This document shows, piece after piece, positions 1 to 7,914 of a stretch of 64,000 bases of DNA. The translations under genes and the position numbers were made by a program. The DNA lies in NCBI RefSeq assembly GCF_000153805.1, contig NZ_DS022298.1, forward strand, positions 2,112,827 through 2,176,826, in the 5' to 3' direction. The stretch's first letter is position 1; each line of letters begins with the position of its first letter. This stretch comes from Synechococcus sp. BL107 (lineage in GTDB: Bacteria > Cyanobacteriota > Cyanobacteriia > PCC-6307 > Cyanobiaceae). The notes beneath the pieces were generated by a model that was not told the origin of the DNA, ran no database searches, and saw only the letters and a list, made by a program, of their open reading frames with translations.

Positions 1-102
1 ACAACTCAACGAGCGAAGCAAGGGAATACGATTAAGAGCTACAGATCCAAGCTAAAAGAAGCATTAAGAGGCCTTAAAATCCACTTAAATTACAACAACT
101 AG
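1..102 (+). CDS. possible 3' end of a truncated ORF at the window edge
   Basis: Frame 1 is open from the first base to a TAG at 100-102, giving 33 residues rich in Lys, Arg and Asn. The start lies outside the window, so neither the length nor the family can be judged. Coding potential is uncertain because so short an open frame can occur by chance in this AT-rich edge. I do not recognise the sequence. Confidence 0.25.
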   Translation, partial: TTQRAKQGNTIKSYRSKLKEALRGLKIHLNYNN

Positions 103-685
103 CTATCATAATATTTATAAAACAAATTAAAAAATCAGCGGCAGTTCAAATCGTTTGCTCATTCCTTCCTGAAGGGGGAAGGCCGCCCCTCCCGGATGGA
201 AGAGACGGCCTATCTCGCTCGTTTGTTCATGTCGCTACCCACTGTTCAGTGAAGCTGGTTCCGTGAAGCGTTAATGGCTTAATCGAACAACAGTGAACTG
301 AAAGAAAGTGAACTGAAAGAAGAAGAGCGAAGCGACTGGCTTGGTGGCAAACCCTGGGGCCATTGCGACCAGGTGTGAAACCTCTTTTCCTGCTGGGGCA
401 CCTCAACGATGCAGAGGAAAGTCGACTGGGTTGACGCTCAGCGTTGTCGCGCCAGACGGACGGCTCACGGATGGGTTGAAAGTTGGAGCAGGGGCCAGAA
501 AAGTCAGCGTGCTTCTAGCGCTTGCTCAGGTGGAGTTTCGGCCGTCATGGGCACCTCCGATTTCGATGCCCATACTTTTGCCCAGCACAGCTCGTTTGCC
601 ATCGGTGTTAAGGCGCATTGCCCTCTCAAGCAAAACCTCCGACAGTGGAAACGGCGTGCTTAGAGATGGCCGAGACCGTTGTTGA
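103..685. other. gene-poor stretch with hairpins and no convincing gene
   Basis: Overlapping ORFs exist on both strands (the longest is about 114 codons, from 341) but none has recognisable family features. 164-169 can pair with 177-182 (CCTTCC/GGAAGG), and 180-185 with 206-211 (AGGCCG/CGGCCT), so a structured RNA is possible. I see no tRNA, no Rho-independent terminator with a T tract and no known riboswitch core. Confidence 0.4.
292..321. repeat. perfect 15-bp tandem duplication
   Basis: AGTGAACTGAAAGAA occurs at 292-306 and again immediately after at 307-321. It lies just upstream of the ORF-like region at 341 and has no evident coding role. It is most simply a recent slippage duplication. 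Confidence 0.85.
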
Positions 686-1000
686 TCAACTGTCGCGATC
701 GTCCACATCCGCGCCTGAACCCACCTCCGCGTCAAGCTTCTGCCCAGGACGCCAGCCACTGGACCAAATCTCGCGGCATTTTGTATTCAAACCGCTGCGA
801 TCCAACCCCCAAGAAGAGATCACTTTCCCAAGATCTTGCTTGATGTCTTCCGCTCCAGGGAAATCGCCGTAGCGCATGAACAATCGCCCCGCAGTCGTTA
901 GATGCTCTGGCCCTGGATCACCTTGATGTCCCAAAAGAGCATCCACTTCATCGCGGTCCGTGGCATACAAAGGATGGGTCTGGCTTGAGTCGTCACTCAT
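686..1000 (-). CDS. DUF3288 family protein, cyanobacterial, function unknown
   Basis: The 104-residue product starts with an N-terminal SQTHPLYATDRDEVDALL segment, followed by RLFMRYGDFPGAEDI and a CREIWSSGWRPGQ segment. These match the pattern of DUF3288, a short soluble family that I know only from cyanobacteria. The ATG at 1000 is preferred over the upstream ATG at 1033 because the family begins just before the THPLY motif. The C-terminal tail after RPGQ is acidic and probably disordered. It appears monocistronic. No function has been assigned to the family, and none can be inferred from the neighbours, which are also small unknown ORFs. Confidence 0.85.
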   Translation of the reverse strand: MSDDSSQTHPLYATDRDEVDALLGHQGDPGPEHLTTAGRLFMRYGDFPGAEDIKQDLGKVISSWGLDRSGLNTKCREIWSSGWRPGQKLDAEVGSGADVDDRDS

Positions 1001-1135
1001 CGATTCAACGCCATGATTCAAAAGACAAGGCAATCAAGAACGAAACTTGGATATGTCGAACAATCAAGCTATGTGCCTTGTTGGATGCACCACGCCAAAA
1101 AGAACGGGATAACCAGACCAACGGATTGATTAAAC

Positions 1136-1285
1136 ATGAACTCGAACAACGACAAGATCATTCCGCTGATGCTGCACACCAGCATTCACGATGACTCCCC
1201 GTGCCTCTGCATCGACTGCCAAAACTTGCGGCAGGTGATTGAGCGAAATGCTCGCGCTCAACCTCCGGTGCCGAATGCAGCCTGA
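1136..1285 (+). CDS. 49-residue cysteine-motif small protein, unknown
   Basis: The ATG at 1136 opens a 49-codon frame ending in TGA at 1283. The product has the metal-ligand-like pattern CLCIDCQNL at about residues 23-31 and a Pro/Ala-rich C-terminus. Three cysteines in CxCxxC spacing could bind a metal or form a disulfide, but a complete four-ligand site is not present unless His residues or a dimer contribute. It converges with the small minus-strand gene that ends at 1289, only 3 nt away. No family is recognised. The composition (balanced charges, GC-rich third positions) resembles a real gene. Confidence 0.5.
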   Translation: MNSNNDKIIPLMLHTSIHDDSPCLCIDCQNLRQVIERNARAQPPVPNAA

Positions 1286-1288
1286 TCG

Positions 1289-1453
1289 TTATGGACGCTG
1301 GCTCACACAGCGCTCACGCCCACGGCTGTTTCTCAAAGCAAGCCAATAACCACGCTCGAGGGAGGTCAACTTTGGATTGGCTTCATTGACAACTTCGTGG
1401 GCGCGCTGCTTAGCCGCATCCATGAATCGTTCTGTTTTGTCGCGTGATTCCAT
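1289..1453 (-). CDS. 54-residue basic small protein, unknown
   Basis: The ORF runs from ATG at 1453 to TAA at 1289-1291. The product starts MESRDKTERFMDAAKQRAHE, continues with a segment containing SLERGYWLALRNSRGRERC, and is rich in charged residues with a probable amphipathic helix at residues 2-22. No family is recognised. The tail-to-tail arrangement with the 49-residue ORF ending at 1285 leaves 3 nt between stops. It could be a DNA- or RNA-associated small protein from its charge, but this is only a guess. Confidence 0.5.
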   Translation of the reverse strand: MESRDKTERFMDAAKQRAHEVVNEANPKLTSLERGYWLALRNSRGRERCVSQRP

Positions 1454-1573
1454 AGTTGGAGCCCACGTAGTGATTTAAAAGTTAGTAATGGCTCTGCGAT
1501 ATGCCAACTGATAACCGGAATCCCTCACCTCACCAACCACATCTGTCGCAACAACAGCACAGAAACCTTGGGC

Positions 1574-1663
1574 CTAGCGACCATCATCCATTCCGCGACG
1601 AACCAACACCTGAGTCAGCCAGAGAAGTCCAATAAAACCCGCTGCCACCCAAATCAAATTCAT
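1574..1663 (-). CDS. 29-residue single-pass membrane miniprotein
   Basis: The ATG at 1663 is preceded on the minus strand by a clear CAGGAG ribosome-binding site about 10 nt upstream. The 29-codon frame ends in TAG at 1574. Residues 2-21 form one hydrophobic helix (LIWVAAGFIGLLWLTQVLV), followed by RRGMDDGR, so the C-terminus is probably cytoplasmic by the positive-inside rule. This layout resembles the many one-helix small proteins of cyanobacterial photosynthetic membranes, but I cannot match it to a named subunit. The Shine-Dalgarno sequence is the main support for coding. Confidence 0.5.
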   Translation of the reverse strand: MNLIWVAAGFIGLLWLTQVLVRRGMDDGR

Positions 1664-1803
1664 TCCGCAAAGCACTCCTGTTTACTCAGAGGAGTCAGAT
1701 CCCTCAACTGATGCTGACAGGGGGCAAGGCCATCAAGGAGCCGCCATCAGCAACCCAGCGTTAAATCTTGTAGTTTTGTAACGAACCAATTTCGCTGCGG
1801 CCC

Positions 1804-2001
1804 ATGACCATCGACAACCGCTGTCGCGAGCAGCAAAAAGTTGCTGATCGGATGTTCATGGATTTCAAATACACGGCGCCGGGCTCCACCGAACAGCTAC
1901 AAGCCCTCAAAACGCTCAGCTTCCTCTTGGGCATGTGGGGAGACTTTCTTGGCCATGAGGTGCAACGCATGGATGCCGCGTCATCCCTCACATCAGCCTG
2001 A
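1804..2001 (+). CDS. 65-residue small protein, unknown
   Basis: The ATG at 1804 opens a 65-codon frame ending in TGA. The product is mildly amphipathic, with the segment QALKTLSFLLGMWGDFLGHE at about residues 33-52 likely forming a helix, and an acidic/neutral composition typical of soluble proteins. The opposite-strand 94-codon ORF over the same bases is Ser/Arg/Cys-rich and looks like a shadow. There is no strong ribosome-binding site and no family match. It lies just upstream of the first Nif11-like gene on the same strand, 69 nt away. Confidence 0.5.
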   Translation: MTIDNRCREQQKVADRMFMDFKYTAPGSTEQLQALKTLSFLLGMWGDFLGHEVQRMDAASSLTSA

Positions 2002-2070
2002 CCAGTTCTAAAACCCGAATCATTCAGTGATGATGGGTGCTCCATGGTCTTTACCCACCATTAGTGCTGC

Positions 2071-2286
2071 ATGGCTCTTGACCAGCTGAAAGCCTTTCTC
2101 CTCAAGATGCAGAACGATGCATCGCTCAAGCAAACCGTGCTTGCGGCTTCAACAGCGGACGATGTTGCAAAAATCGGCAGCTCCATCGGCTTCGAGTTCT
2201 CAGGAGACGAGTTGCTGCGTTTCTCAGGCAAAAAAGTGGGACGAGTCACCGTGTCGAAACAGGAAACCCCGGGCGAATACAACTGA
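2071..2286 (+). CDS. Nif11-like leader-domain protein
   Basis: The 71-residue product begins MALDQLKAFLLKMQNDASLK and continues with ADDVAKIGSSIGFEFSGDEL. This is the typical Nif11 pattern: a helix with LxxFLxKxxxDxxL, then a middle helix and a GFxFSxxEL segment. Nif11 domains occur either as leader peptides of ribosomally made modified peptides or as stand-alone cyanobacterial proteins. Here the C-terminus after the domain is short (about 20 residues, no Cys, no Gly-Gly cleavage site), so a secreted core peptide is not evident. A second Nif11-like ORF follows 88 nt downstream on the same strand. Confidence 0.85.
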   Translation: MALDQLKAFLLKMQNDASLKQTVLAASTADDVAKIGSSIGFEFSGDELLRFSGKKVGRVTVSKQETPGEYN

Positions 2287-2374
2287 ATAAGTCAGGAAAT
2301 CAGCACGAAACCTTTTGTTAGCGAAACCCAACAAACCATCTAGCTAGGGCGAAGGAATCCCATCCGGAGTCGCC

Positions 2375-2548
2375 ATGTCGATGAAGCAATTGGTGTCGTT
2401 CATGTCTCGAGTGCAAAGCAACGACTCGCTGCGCTCCGAAATTCAACACTGCGGTGACGACAACAACTGTGTTTTGAAGGTGGCCGCGAAACATGGCCAC
2501 AAATTTTCTTCAGCGAGCTTGTCCCGCTGGCAGCGGGACCATCACTAA
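2375..2548 (+). CDS. short divergent Nif11-like protein
   Basis: The 57-residue product starts MSMKQLVSFMSRVQSNDSLR and then has CGDDNNCVLKVAAKHGHKFS. It aligns by eye with the Nif11 protein encoded just upstream: LxxFMxxVQxxxSL, a central helix, then GHKFSSASLSRW in place of GFEFSGDELLRF. It contains two Cys residues separated by five residues and ends in a basic/His tail. An inverted repeat GTCCCGCT...AGCGGGAC at 2521-2539 lies in its last codons. It is likely a paralogue of its neighbour. No modification enzyme or transporter gene is nearby. Confidence 0.7.
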   Translation: MSMKQLVSFMSRVQSNDSLRSEIQHCGDDNNCVLKVAAKHGHKFSSASLSRWQRDHH

Positions 2549-2560
2549 CGGAAAAACGAT

Positions 2561-2824
2561 TCAATCCGTCTGAGGGGTTGGATCTGATCCTTCAGCAGCC
2601 CGTCGCCGAATCACTTCCGCCAACATTTCAAGCTTGGCGTTCTCAGATTCGGTGGCGCGGTTGGCCATCCATGCACTCGCTGCTTTTTGCTGAGCGACTT
2701 GCTGAACCAACGTCAAAGCCATCTCACGCAACTGCTCAAGATCCCTGCAGTCGTTAATGAACCGCGTGAGCTTTTCTACTTCAAAGCTCTGCTCAAGCAG
2801 TCGTTCGACCGGATCAATAGCCAT
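2561..2824 (-). CDS. conserved-looking 87-residue helical protein, unknown
   Basis: The product is almost entirely helical by composition, starts MAIDPVERLLEQSFEVEKLT, and is rich in Leu, Glu, Gln and Ala with no membrane segment. It begins 7 nt after the stop of the NagB-like gene, so the two are probably cotranscribed, with the SpoIID-like gene 7 nt further upstream. The central region (LEQLREMALTLVQQVAQQKA) may form a coiled coil or oligomerisation helix. I have no function for it. Confidence 0.75.
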   Translation of the reverse strand: MAIDPVERLLEQSFEVEKLTRFINDCRDLEQLREMALTLVQQVAQQKAASAWMANRATESENAKLEMLAEVIRRRAAEGSDPTPQTD

Positions 2825-2831
2825 ATCAGCC

Positions 2832-3638
2832 CTATGCGTGGCGTGAGGCTAAGGAGTGATCCATGGCATCGGCGTCAGTCCACAGCCACACATAGGGGTG
2901 ATTCAACAACCAGCTCGCAGGTAACCCTGGCTGAGGGGCCGGCAAGGTCAACAGTTGCTCGAGGATGTCAGCTTTGACAGCGCCTGTCACCACTAAATGA
3001 ATTTCGTCCGCCGCCAAAATTTCATGGAGGCCAAGGGTGATCGCCTGAGCTGGCACCGCCGCAGGATCTCCCCCAAAAAGTCCTGAATTTTGTCGCCGGG
3101 TGGCATCCGATAGATCCACCACGTGACAAGCCTGATCAGCCGTTGTGGGGGGTTCATTGAAGCCCACATGCCCATTGTTTCCCAAGCCCAAAAGTTGAAC
3201 TCCCACACCGCCGCATGCATTCAACTCAGCTGCATAAGACTGCGCAGCACCATCAGCATCAGCGGCGCTTCCATTGGGTAGATGCAACGTCTCAGGCCGC
3301 AGCAGTAATGGCTCGCCGAGATGACGATGCATATATGTGCTGTAACGACATGGATCTCCAGCCGGTAAACCCAAATATTCGTCCAAATTGAAGCTGGACC
3401 ATCGCCGACGCAGCTCATCGAGATCCTGAGCAGACCAGAGCCTCAGGCGCTGCACTAGGGCTGCATACAGCGGCTCCATCGTTCGTCCAGTCGCCAATCC
3501 CAGGGGCCGTCTCTGGGCCAAAGGCATCGAGAGCCACTGACGCACATGGGCTTCAAGGCGCTCGGCTAATCGATCGCAACAAACCGCAGCGCTGTCATAC
3601 CGCTGAAGCTGTCGGGGGAACCGCAACAAGGGGGACAT
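2832..3638 (-). CDS. nagB: glucosamine-6-phosphate deaminase-like protein (NagB family)
   Basis: The 268-residue product has the NagB pattern: GLATGRTMEPLY near residue 49 (phosphate-binding loop), SFNLDEYLGL with the catalytic-region Asp, a CRYSTYMHRHL segment, and LLGLGNNGHVGFNEP carrying the His and Glu of the active site. The Asn-Asn-Gly-His version of the last motif is also found in Gram-positive NagB proteins, so it is not evidence of inactivation. The DEY motif argues against 6-phosphogluconolactonase, the related family. The predicted reaction is conversion of glucosamine-6-phosphate to fructose-6-phosphate plus ammonia in the cytoplasm. It sits between a SpoIID-like gene and a small helical protein with 7-nt gaps, which may suggest a role in cell-wall amino-sugar turnover (inference). 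No nagA is in the window. Confidence 0.85.
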   Translation of the reverse strand: MSPLLRFPRQLQRYDSAAVCCDRLAERLEAHVRQWLSMPLAQRRPLGLATGRTMEPLYAALVQRLRLWSAQDLDELRRRWSSFNLDEYLGLPAGDPCRYSTYMHRHLGEPLLLRPETLHLPNGSAADADGAAQSYAAELNACGGVGVQLLGLGNNGHVGFNEPPTTADQACHVVDLSDATRRQNSGLFGGDPAAVPAQAITLGLHEILAADEIHLVVTGAVKADILEQLLTLPAPQPGLPASWLLNHPYVWLWTDADAMDHSLASRHA

Positions 3639-3645
3639 CCGATGG

Positions 3646-5115
3646 TCAACCCCACCAGCCTGACGCCGGATGGGGCTGCCAAGCGAGGGCTGGATCGTAG
3701 TGGGGTTGGAAGGGAAGCACAGCCGCTCCTCGGTAATAATGACTCAAGATTGTGCGGAAATCGGCCCCCTGCTCCGCCAGCCCATGGGCACCCCATTGGC
3801 TCATCCCAACCCCGTGGCCATACCCCTGACCACGCACTAAAAGTTGCAATCCACCCACCGATAAACCGCGACGCTTGTTAAACCGCGACGCTCGAAATCG
3901 GAATGACCGAGAGCGCATCGGACTCGACAGCACCGGCGGCGGAGGCGGCGGGGCTACCAAGAACGAGGTTGTTGGGGAAGGGGCGCTGATTGCCGACCTG
4001 GCCACTGACGCTGTGATGCGGTCAATCCGGGATCTCGATCCAATCGATGAAGCCGTACGACGGGCCAAAAGGGTGGAATGCCTGGAAGGCTGGGCCGCGT
4101 CAGCAGAGACCATCTCAAAGGTCACCAATGTGCTTTTGAGGCCCAAACGCTGGCGCAACTCGCGACCGGTCAGCACCAGGGATCCGCGAGGTCCTTCCAG
4201 CCTGGCCTGTCGCACACGACCACTCGCACTCCGACTGGTGACATCCACCCGGTTCACGCCGCCGGTTTCTGGGAGGCGTTGGCGCAAGCCTGACGAAGCA
4301 AAGCGTTCCTGCCATCGATGGACCGGACTGTGTTGGTCATGGTCTGGGACGCTCACGAGATAAGGAAGCTGCTTGCTCCAGACCATCCCGCTGGATTCCG
4401 TGACACCACCCGAACTGCTGTGAAACACCGCATTGATCAATTTGCCGCGATGGACCAGCACCAACGAACGGGTATCGGCCACCGCCTGACGGGTGCTGGC
4501 GGTTTCAGCTTCAACACCCTGGTACACCTGACTCGCCACGGTGGCCTTCACATCCCAGCCACCACCGCGATTGCGCTGACGAAGGGCATACGTTCGAGCG
4601 GCGACGGCCTGGGCTTTCAAAGCGGCCAAGGGCCAATGGTGGGGCATCTCACTCCCCACAACGCTGGTGAGATACGTCTCAATTCCCAGCGCATTCACAA
4701 CCCGTAATTGCCCTCCCCGACAACTGATTTGGAATTCACCCCGATAGCGACGGGAGTCCAACCAGATTCCCCGAGGGTCATCGTTCTGCACCGTCAAAAC
4801 CGTGCTTGAAGCCAAGCGGTGGCGTTTCCCGTCCAGAACAGCCACAACGCTCCCCCGGGCTTCCTCTAACTGCAGCCTTTGAAGCCGGCGCACACCTCCA
4901 CCGAAGCCACGTACCTGCATCCACTGCGCCTTATCCGCCCTGAGCAACAGTTTTGGTCCCTCATGCAACAGAACCCGCATCTGAGGCTCCCGTTCCATCG
5001 GCATCGCTTGCTGAGCCGAGCCCAACAGAGTCGCTGTCGCCAATCCCGCCAGCACAACTGAAGCGATCCGCACCACGTGCAACCGAAGGCTTTTCAGTGT
5101 GCCGCCTCTGGCCAT
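3646..5115 (-). CDS. SpoIID/LytB domain cell-wall protein
   Basis: The 489-residue product has a basic N-terminus and a hydrophobic stretch (about residues 14-33) that looks like a signal peptide or anchor. The SpoIID domain is shown by [30 protein letters not shown], a [11 protein letters not shown] segment, and the C-terminal [19 protein letters not shown]. In sporulating bacteria SpoIID is a lytic transglycosylase acting on denuded glycan; cyanobacterial homologues are presumed to be peptidoglycan enzymes or amidase enhancers. A Pro/Ser-rich insert near residues 360-400 is less conserved. It is the first gene of a minus-strand operon with nagB and is divergent from rnz, with 18 nt between starts. 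Confidence 0.88.
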   Translation of the reverse strand: MARGGTLKSLRLHVVRIASVVLAGLATATLLGSAQQAMPMEREPQMRVLLHEGPKLLLRADKAQWMQVRGFGGGVRRLQRLQLEEARGSVVAVLDGKRHRLASSTVLTVQNDDPRGIWLDSRRYRGEFQISCRGGQLRVVNALGIETYLTSVVGSEMPHHWPLAALKAQAVAARTYALRQRNRGGGWDVKATVASQVYQGVEAETASTRQAVADTRSLVLVHRGKLINAVFHSSSGGVTESSGMVWSKQLPYLVSVPDHDQHSPVHRWQERFASSGLRQRLPETGGVNRVDVTSRSASGRVRQARLEGPRGSLVLTGRELRQRLGLKSTLVTFEMVSADAAQPSRHSTLLARRTASSIGSRSRIDRITASVARSAISAPSPTTSFLVAPPPPPPVLSSPMRSRSFRFRASRFNKRRGLSVGGLQLLVRGQGYGHGVGMSQWGAHGLAEQGADFRTILSHYYRGAAVLPFQPHYDPALAWQPHPASGWWG

Positions 5116-5133
5116 TTCAAGCCAGATGGCAGC

Positions 5134-6117
5134 ATGAAGGACAGAGAACTAACGACCTTGCAGGTCACCTTTCTGGGAACAAGTTCAGGCGTTCCCACCC
5201 GGGCCCGCAACGTATCGGCTGTAGCGCTGCGTCTGCCACAGCGATCGGAGATGTGGTTGTTCGACTGTGGCGAGGGAACCCAGCATCAGTTTTTGCGGAG
5301 CGAACTTCGGCTCTCGCAGCTCAGACGGGTCTTCGTGACCCATATGCACGGCGATCACGTGTTCGGCCTTCCAGGCCTTCTTGCCAGCCTTGGCTTGGCT
5401 GGCAACAGCAACGAAGGCGTCGACCTGTACGGCCCTGATCCTCTCGAGAGCTATCTCAACGGAGTACTGCGCACCAGCTCCACCCGGATCGGCTACCCCC
5501 TCAAGGTGCACCGCGTCCACGACTGCGCAGAGAACGGAACCCTCGTGTACGAAGACGACGATCTGATGGTTCGCTGTACTCCGCTCACCCATCGCGTTCC
5601 GGCCTATGCCTATCGGGTGGACCAAAAACCGCTAGCCGGCCGATTCGATATCGCCAAGGCAAAGGACCTACAAATCCCACCCGGACCGATCTACGCCCAG
5701 CTCAAGCAGGGAGACACCGTCACCCTTGAAGACGGGCGCATCATCGACGGCACAACCCTCTGCGGACCAGAGCGGCCTGGGGTGAGCGTTGTGTATTGCA
5801 CCGACACGGTGTTCTGCGAAGCAGCGGTCGACCTGGCCCAAGGCGCCGATTTACTGATTCACGAGTCGACCTTTGCTCACCAAGAATCAGAGATGGCTTA
5901 TCAAAAAATGCACTCCACGAGCACGATGGCAGCTCAAACGGCGGCGGAAGCCAATGTTGGACAACTCGTCCTCACCCACCTGAGCCCCCGCTACGCCCAC
6001 GGCAATGCGGTAACGCCTGAAGACCTTTTAAAGGAAGCCCAAGCGATTTTTCCAAACACCTGTCTGGCAAAGGATTTCCTCACTTTGGAGGTAAAACCGC
6101 GCTGCAACAGTTTGTGA
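5134..6117 (+). CDS. rnz: ribonuclease Z
   Basis: The product is a metallo-beta-lactamase-fold tRNA 3' processing endonuclease. With the ATG at 5134 it has 327 residues. The sequence shows [16 protein letters not shown] at the N-terminus, [10 protein letters not shown], the zinc motif [10 protein letters not shown] at about residues 69-78, an HESTFAH segment and the C-terminal [11 protein letters not shown] region. The frame is open back to 5077, but the family begins just before the QVTFLGT strand, so ATG 5134 or TTG 5158 is the likely start; neither has a strong ribosome-binding site. It removes 3' trailers from tRNA precursors. It is divergent from the SpoIID-like gene and followed by psbV 74 nt downstream. 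Confidence 0.95.
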   Translation: MKDRELTTLQVTFLGTSSGVPTRARNVSAVALRLPQRSEMWLFDCGEGTQHQFLRSELRLSQLRRVFVTHMHGDHVFGLPGLLASLGLAGNSNEGVDLYGPDPLESYLNGVLRTSSTRIGYPLKVHRVHDCAENGTLVYEDDDLMVRCTPLTHRVPAYAYRVDQKPLAGRFDIAKAKDLQIPPGPIYAQLKQGDTVTLEDGRIIDGTTLCGPERPGVSVVYCTDTVFCEAAVDLAQGADLLIHESTFAHQESEMAYQKMHSTSTMAAQTAAEANVGQLVLTHLSPRYAHGNAVTPEDLLKEAQAIFPNTCLAKDFLTLEVKPRCNSL

Positions 6118-6191
6118 CCCGGCCTCAGGGAGCCTCGGCCCCGTGATACAAGAGCTGGGTGCGGTGAATCCGTCAGTCCCCGGCAACCTTC

Positions 6192-6704
6192 ATGGTCTCT
6201 GTTTTCTCCTCTTTGCGGCAGTCCTTCAAAGGACTCCTCGTTCTTGTGCCGGTGTTGATCGGCCTGGCGTTCATATCCCCTGCAGAAGCAGTGCAATGGG
6301 ATGCCGAGACACTCACGGTTCCAGTGAATCCCGATGGCGCAGAGGTGACCTTCACAGATCGCGAGATCAATGCAGGACGGAAGGTCTTCAACACCAGCTG
6401 CGGTACTTGCCACGCCGGAGGGATCACGAAAACCAACCAAAACGTTGGCCTCGACCCAGAAACCCTGGCGTTGGCCACACCAGCCCGCGACAACGTCGAA
6501 GCGTTGGTGGATTACATGAAGGATCCCACCTCTTACGACGGTGAATACAGCATTTCCGACGTTCACCCCAGCATGCGCAGTGCTGAGCTGTACCCAGCGA
6601 TGCGCGATCTCGATGACGAAGACCTACGCCTGATGGCTGGCTACATCCTTGTATCCCCGAAAGTGCAAGGATCCTCATGGGGTGGCGGCAAGATTTACTT
6701 CTAA
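6192..6704 (+). CDS. psbV: cytochrome c550, photosystem II extrinsic subunit PsbV
   Basis: The precursor has 170 residues. A signal peptide (residues 1-33, ending SPAEA) directs it to the thylakoid lumen, and the mature protein begins VQWDAETLTVPVN as in other PsbV proteins. The single haem-binding motif CGTCH lies at residues 70-74, and the C-terminus WGGGKIYF is typical. PsbV stabilises the oxygen-evolving Mn4CaO5 cluster together with PsbO and PsbU. It is followed by a strong terminator, so it is probably a single-gene transcript. Confidence 0.97.
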   Translation: MVSVFSSLRQSFKGLLVLVPVLIGLAFISPAEAVQWDAETLTVPVNPDGAEVTFTDREINAGRKVFNTSCGTCHAGGITKTNQNVGLDPETLALATPARDNVEALVDYMKDPTSYDGEYSISDVHPSMRSAELYPAMRDLDDEDLRLMAGYILVSPKVQGSSWGGGKIYF

Positions 6705-6758
6705 CGAACAACCACAAAATCCGATTTAAGTATTCAGAACGATTCCCTTAAAAAAAAG

Positions 6759-6784
6759 AAACCGGCTTTCGGGCCGGTTTTTTT
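6759..6784 (+). terminator. Rho-independent terminator of psbV
   Basis: A perfect 8-bp stem AAACCGGC/GCCGGTTT (6759-6766 and 6773-6780) with a 6-nt loop is followed by T residues to 6784. It lies 54 nt after the psbV stop. The A-run before the stem makes weak bidirectional activity possible. Confidence 0.9.
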
Positions 6785-6969
6785 GTATCGACCTCTCAGC
6801 TAGGTGGGTGATACCGAGCACCACATCAATCAAGAAGAAAAGACAACAGCTACTCAGCTCAAATCGTTTCTGAGAGCTCAGAAATCAAGATCTTGACCAG
6901 TATTTACAAGCCTCCTAATTCAAAATCAAACCACAGAAGAATCCAGGAAACAAACAACTCGCGAACGGC

Positions 6970-7359
6970 TCAATGATCAATCAACGGCTCTAAGTTCGGC
7001 TCAATGTTGCCTGGCTCCATCGAGCGAGGATGACGGCTATACCACCATTCCTGCAACTCGCGAACAAATCGGACGGAGAAGAGCGTCAGCACCGTTGCAG
7101 TCGGTCGCGATCCAGGCTGTAGCAACTCCACCGAGTACGAGGGGCATCGGCGCGCCGCGAGATCCGGCACAAAGCGGCGCCCCACCCGACGCCAGCTTGG
7201 TTCTTTGCTCCTCCAGGCCAGACGACAACATGGCCATGGAAGCTCTTCACGGTCAAACAATCGACAGCATGGGCCGATCACCCGAAAGCTGTACTGACCA
7301 CCTGGACTGGTATGAATACTGCCAGGAGCGAGGAGATCGTGAACCTCTGAACGGCTCAC
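6970..7359 (-). CDS. possible 129-residue protein, unknown
   Basis: The ORF encodes an Arg-, Pro- and Ser-rich product with SPGGQYSFRVIGPCCRLF near the N-terminus and LTLFSVRFVRELQEWWYSRH towards the C-terminus. It lies downstream of petF on the same strand but beyond the petF terminator, so it would need its own promoter. The opposite-strand ORF covering the same bases runs through the petF terminator and looks artefactual, which favours this strand. The family is unknown and the start is uncertain. The high Arg content also fits a chance ORF. Confidence 0.4.
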   Translation of the reverse strand: MSRSEVHDLLAPGSIHTSPGGQYSFRVIGPCCRLFDREELPWPCCRLAWRSKEPSWRRVGRRFVPDLAARRCPSYSVELLQPGSRPTATVLTLFSVRFVRELQEWWYSRHPRSMEPGNIEPNLEPLIDH

Positions 7360-7399
7360 GACGACTTAAAAGCAAGAGCACGAGCCATACAAAGCGGCC

Positions 7400-7432
7400 A
7401 AAAAACAAAAAACCACCCCCGAAGGGGTGGTT
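7400..7432 (-). terminator. Rho-independent terminator of petF
   Basis: The stem AACCACCCC/GGGGTGGTT (7411-7419 and 7424-7432, 4-nt loop) is followed on the minus strand by a T-rich tract (complement of the A-rich run at 7400-7410). It sits about 30 nt after the petF stop. Confidence 0.92.
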
Positions 7433-7461
7433 GAACAACGTTCACTGAACGAAATGAAGGC

Positions 7462-7761
7462 TCAATAGAGCTCTTCTTCAGCGTGGGTCTTGATGGTGCA
7501 GTCAGACGTGGGGTAAGCCACGCAGGTCAGCACGAAGCCAGCTTCGATCTGATCGTCGTCCAGGAAGCTCTGGTCGGACTGATCAACGGTGCCAGCGGTG
7601 ATTTTGCCGGCGCAGGTGGAGCAAGCGCCAGCGCGGCAGGAGTAAGGCAGGTCGATGCCTTGCTCTTCTGCTGCGTCGAGGATGTACTGATCATCAGGGA
7701 CTTCGATGGTCTTGTTGAGACCTTCGCTCTCGCTGACCACGGTGACCTTGTAGGAAGCCAT
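7462..7761 (-). CDS. petF: plant-type [2Fe-2S] ferredoxin
   Basis: The 99-residue acidic protein has the photosynthetic ferredoxin cluster ligands C42, C47, C50 and C80 ([13 protein letters not shown] and LTCVAYP). It accepts electrons from photosystem I and donates to FNR, ferredoxin-thioredoxin reductase, nitrite reductase and others. The C-terminal EEELY is typical of cyanobacterial PetF. It appears monocistronic, with a strong terminator downstream and prmA more than 150 nt upstream. The ferredoxin-thioredoxin reductase variable chain lies elsewhere in this window (18609). A second, more divergent [2Fe-2S] ferredoxin is encoded at 40596. Confidence 0.97.
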   Translation of the reverse strand: MASYKVTVVSESEGLNKTIEVPDDQYILDAAEEQGIDLPYSCRAGACSTCAGKITAGTVDQSDQSFLDDDQIEAGFVLTCVAYPTSDCTIKTHAEEELY

Positions 7762-7888
7762 TGATTGATAAATACGACAGGTTCCGGAAATCCGGTCCTG
7801 CAGAACAGAACCTATCTACTGCAAATGAGGGGAGAAGCAGAGGGTTTTAGCCTCTCAGGGAGGCAGGTCCAATCTGAGCGAGAGGTCC

Positions 7889-7903
7889 GATAAGCCTGGC
7901 TTA
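7889..7903. repeat. short perfect palindrome downstream of prmA
   Basis: ATAAGCC-T-GGCTTAT forms a 7-bp inverted repeat around one base just beyond the prmA stop on the minus strand. There is no T tract, so it is a weak candidate for a transcript 3'-end structure. Confidence 0.4.
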
Positions 7904-7914
7904 TGGCAGATGGC

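Noticed and set aside
341-685. 114-codon plus-strand ORF in the gene-poor start
   Set aside because: It has no recognised family, is overlapped by other open frames on both strands, and has unremarkable codon pattern; likely chance.
3106-3162. possible loss of catalytic Asp in the NagB GNNGHVGFNEP motif
   Set aside because: The Asn form is also normal in other NagB families, so it is not evidence of inactivation.
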